From the NCBI GenBank assembly GCA_025450555.1, contig JANWHF010000105.1:1-7219 (forward strand): a DNA stretch of 7,219 nucleotides, given 5' to 3'. Below the pieces are notes generated by a model. That model was not told where the DNA came from. It did not search any database and saw only the letters and a list, made by a program, of their open reading frames with translations. The stretch comes from Tepidisphaeraceae bacterium. GTDB lineage: Bacteria > Planctomycetota > Phycisphaerae > Tepidisphaerales > Tepidisphaeraceae. Shown here piece after piece: positions 6,284 through 7,219 of this stretch (position 1 is its first letter; each line of letters starts with the position of its first letter). Made by a program: the position numbers and the translations under genes.

Positions 6284-6326
6284 GTGCCACGCATTTGCGC
6301 AGATTTTTCTTGCGTAAATGGGGCAC
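6284..6326. repeat. stable hairpin in the 6.2-6.5 kb gap
   Basis: CATTTGCGCA (6292-6301) pairs with TGCGTAAATG (6311-6320) with a single G-U (plus-strand RNA), closing a 9-nt T-rich loop. After a 3x1 internal loop, GTGCC (6284-6288) pairs with GGCAC (6322-6326). That is 15 pairs in 43 nt, in a stretch with no coding signal. A smaller hairpin, GCATG (6336-6340) with CATGC (6347-6351), follows directly. Confidence 0.5.
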
Positions 6327-6368
6327 GTTAGTTTAGCATGCGGGCTCATGCGAGGATGGCGGCGAAAA

Positions 6369-6384
6369 GACCGGCTAGTCGGTC
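6369..6384. repeat. near-perfect 16-bp palindrome
   Basis: GACCG (6369-6373) and CGGTC (6380-6384) flank GCTAGT. The whole 16-mer is palindromic except for one G/T pair, which would be a wobble in RNA. It may be part of the same hairpin-rich element as its neighbours. Confidence 0.35.
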
Positions 6385-6391
6385 AAAGGGC

Positions 6392-6488
6392 TCGTAGCCG
6401 ATCCGAATGAAGCGTGTTTTGGGCAATGGATTTCTGAGGTCGAGCTAGTACCTGTTGCCAAACAGGTACCTTTCTGGCTCGCTACGAC
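6392..6488. ncRNA. candidate structured RNA domain or cruciform element
   Basis: Three nested helices are visible: TCGTAGC (6392-6398) with GCTACGA (6481-6487); CGAGC (6441-6445) with GCTCG (6477-6481), sharing one base with the first; and a perfect 9-bp stem GTACCTGTT (6448-6456) with AACAGGTAC (6461-6469) around the loop GCCA. Nested long-range and local helices in a gene-free stretch suggest a folded RNA, but the strand is undetermined and it matches no RNA family I know (no tmRNA, RNase P, SRP or 6S signatures). It could instead be a DNA cruciform or remnant of a mobile element. Confidence 0.3.
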
Positions 6489-6623
6489 TGAACCAATTTT
6501 GCGCAACCGTTCGGGCTCGTCTCGACATGTGAAATTCTGCGCGCTCCACGGCCCGCATTTGGGGCTCATGTGGCGATTCAGTGCAGCAAAGTCAGAAGGC
6601 CAGTGCCGGGAAGGTGTGTTGTC

Positions 6624-7219
6624 GTGCCGCAATCATCTGTGCTGCGCAACGGTAGTTTACCGGTTGGAATTGATGGTGGTTCGAAATTGCGGGTCGGTGG
6701 AATATATATTCCGCCATCATCCCCGCTGGTAGGCGTCGGCATCGCCGAGATCATGGCGGCCAGCCTGCTGGATCACACCCATCAGGCGTTGCAGGAATCC
6801 CCTGCGAATGTTACCGAAGCAATGGATGAACTGATGGCGGGGCTCGCGAAGCTGAAGCAGGATTGCGAGCCTGCGGCATGGGAACAGACGATCGCCTATT
6901 GCCGCCATCATCCGATAGCACAACTCATTTTAGATGATCCTTTCACACGTCGATCATTTCGCAAGCCGCGAGGGTACCCCGGCGACGCCGTGCTGATTGA
7001 TTACATTTACAGCCGCGATTGCCTACCGTCAGAAGCCGAATCGGTTTCGGAAATGGGCCGGCGGATCTTCGAATACAACCGCGATACGCCTGCCTGCAAG
7101 GCAGTTCGTGCCCGGCGAGATGTCGTCCGCGACGCCATCGATCAACTCTGCGAGCGCGTTGCGCGCCCAAGCATACTTTCTGTTGCATGTGGACATCTTC
7201 GCGAAGCTTGGAGGGCGCA
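6624..7219 (+). CDS. class I SAM-dependent methyltransferase, cut by the window end
   Basis: This open frame runs off the right edge with no stop. From ATG 6753 it gives 155 residues so far. A helical N-terminal part (MDELMAGLAKLKQDCEPAAW) leads to HHPIAQLILDDPFTRRSF (52-69), KPRGYPGDAVLIDYIY (71-86) and SILSVACGHLREA (140-152), the SAM-binding motif I. The DPFTRR plus KPRGY-GDA combination is typical of methyltransferases often annotated as 3-hydroxypalmitic acid methyl ester (extracellular factor) biosynthesis proteins; that name is inherited annotation, not a demonstrated function here. The start is uncertain. GTG 6624 has AAGGTG (6611-6616) 7 nt upstream, TTG 6687 has GGTGG 6 nt upstream (6676-6680), and ATG 6753 has no good ribosome site. 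GC-rich third positions reach only a little upstream of 6753. The frame is open back to 6492, but the earlier part does not look coding. The catalytic remainder lies outside the window. Confidence 0.8.
   Translation, partial: MPQSSVLRNGSLPVGIDGGSKLRVGGIYIPPSSPLVGVGIAEIMAASLLDHTHQALQESPANVTEAMDELMAGLAKLKQDCEPAAWEQTIAYCRHHPIAQLILDDPFTRRSFRKPRGYPGDAVLIDYIYSRDCLPSEAESVSEMGRRIFEYNRDTPACKAVRARRDVVRDAIDQLCERVARPSILSVACGHLREAWRA
6696..6715. promoter_or_regulatory. AT-core palindrome upstream of the methyltransferase domain
   Basis: GGAATATATATTCC (6699-6712) is a perfect 14-bp palindrome, flanked by GG and CC that extend it to 20 bp with one mismatched pair. It is unusually AT-rich for the surroundings. 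TTCGAA (6680-6685) lies 17 nt before TATATA (6703-6708), a poor -35 with a fair -10. If ATG 6753 is the true start, this could be a promoter with an overlapping operator; if GTG 6624 is, it is coding sequence. Confidence 0.35.

Noticed and set aside
6068..6349. 93-codon minus-strand frame upstream of the OMPP1 gene
   Set aside because: It overlaps the leader and two hairpins, has no recognisable family, and its composition does not look like a protein gene.
6233..6488. tRNA, tmRNA, RNase P RNA or 6S RNA as explanation for the hairpins
   Set aside because: No T-loop GGTTCGA-type motif, CCA end, or the conserved RNase P or tmRNA core sequences could be found.
6375..6632. 85-codon minus-strand frame over the hairpin-rich region
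   Set aside because: It has no ribosome site or domain, and its sequence is largely dictated by the inverted repeats beneath it.

Overview
The window looks like chromosomal DNA from a planctomycete-type Gram-negative bacterium. The main reason is a Tat-exported DUF1501 protein, a family strongly expanded in Planctomycetes. A FadL/OMPP1-type outer-membrane channel supports an outer membrane. GC content is high but uneven between regions. No rRNA, tRNA, CRISPR array or transposase gene was seen. The lineage call is inference from protein families, not from a marker gene.

Layout, left to right. Positions 1-139 are a leader that opens with a GC-rich hairpin. Next is a DUF1501 gene (140-1570, +). 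Convergent with it, 9 bp away, is a compact minus-strand cluster in transcription order hicB (2522-2310), hicA (2313-2095) and a DUF4304 gene (2095-1580); successive reading frames overlap by 4 nt and 1 nt. Behind hicB are about 220 bp with no convincing gene, then a small unnamed minus-strand gene (3043-2747). A divergent spacer carries a near-consensus promoter and a foldable leader for a RhlE-like DEAD-box RNA helicase (3348-4730, +). The helicase converges on an OMPP1/FadL-family gene (6023-4806, -). A large imperfect palindrome (4737-4805) fills the 75 bp between their stop codons.

Positions 6024-6623 hold no convincing gene. They contain a short spaced inverted repeat in the FadL leader, a weak promoter candidate, and a run of hairpins between 6233 and 6488 that no coding feature explains. 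This is the least explained part of the window. The right edge holds the first part of a plus-strand class I methyltransferase gene (from 6624 or 6753), cut by the window end.

The genes do not form one pathway. The window reads as independent transcription units: an exported protein of unknown substrate, a toxin-antitoxin cassette with a DUF4304 rider, RNA remodelling, hydrophobic-compound uptake, and a methyltransferase. The observations most worth following are the hairpin-rich gap (6233-6488), the translationally coupled hicB-hicA-DUF4304 unit, the structured helicase leader and the palindrome at 4737-4805. No complete new defence or mobile system can be demonstrated from this sequence alone.
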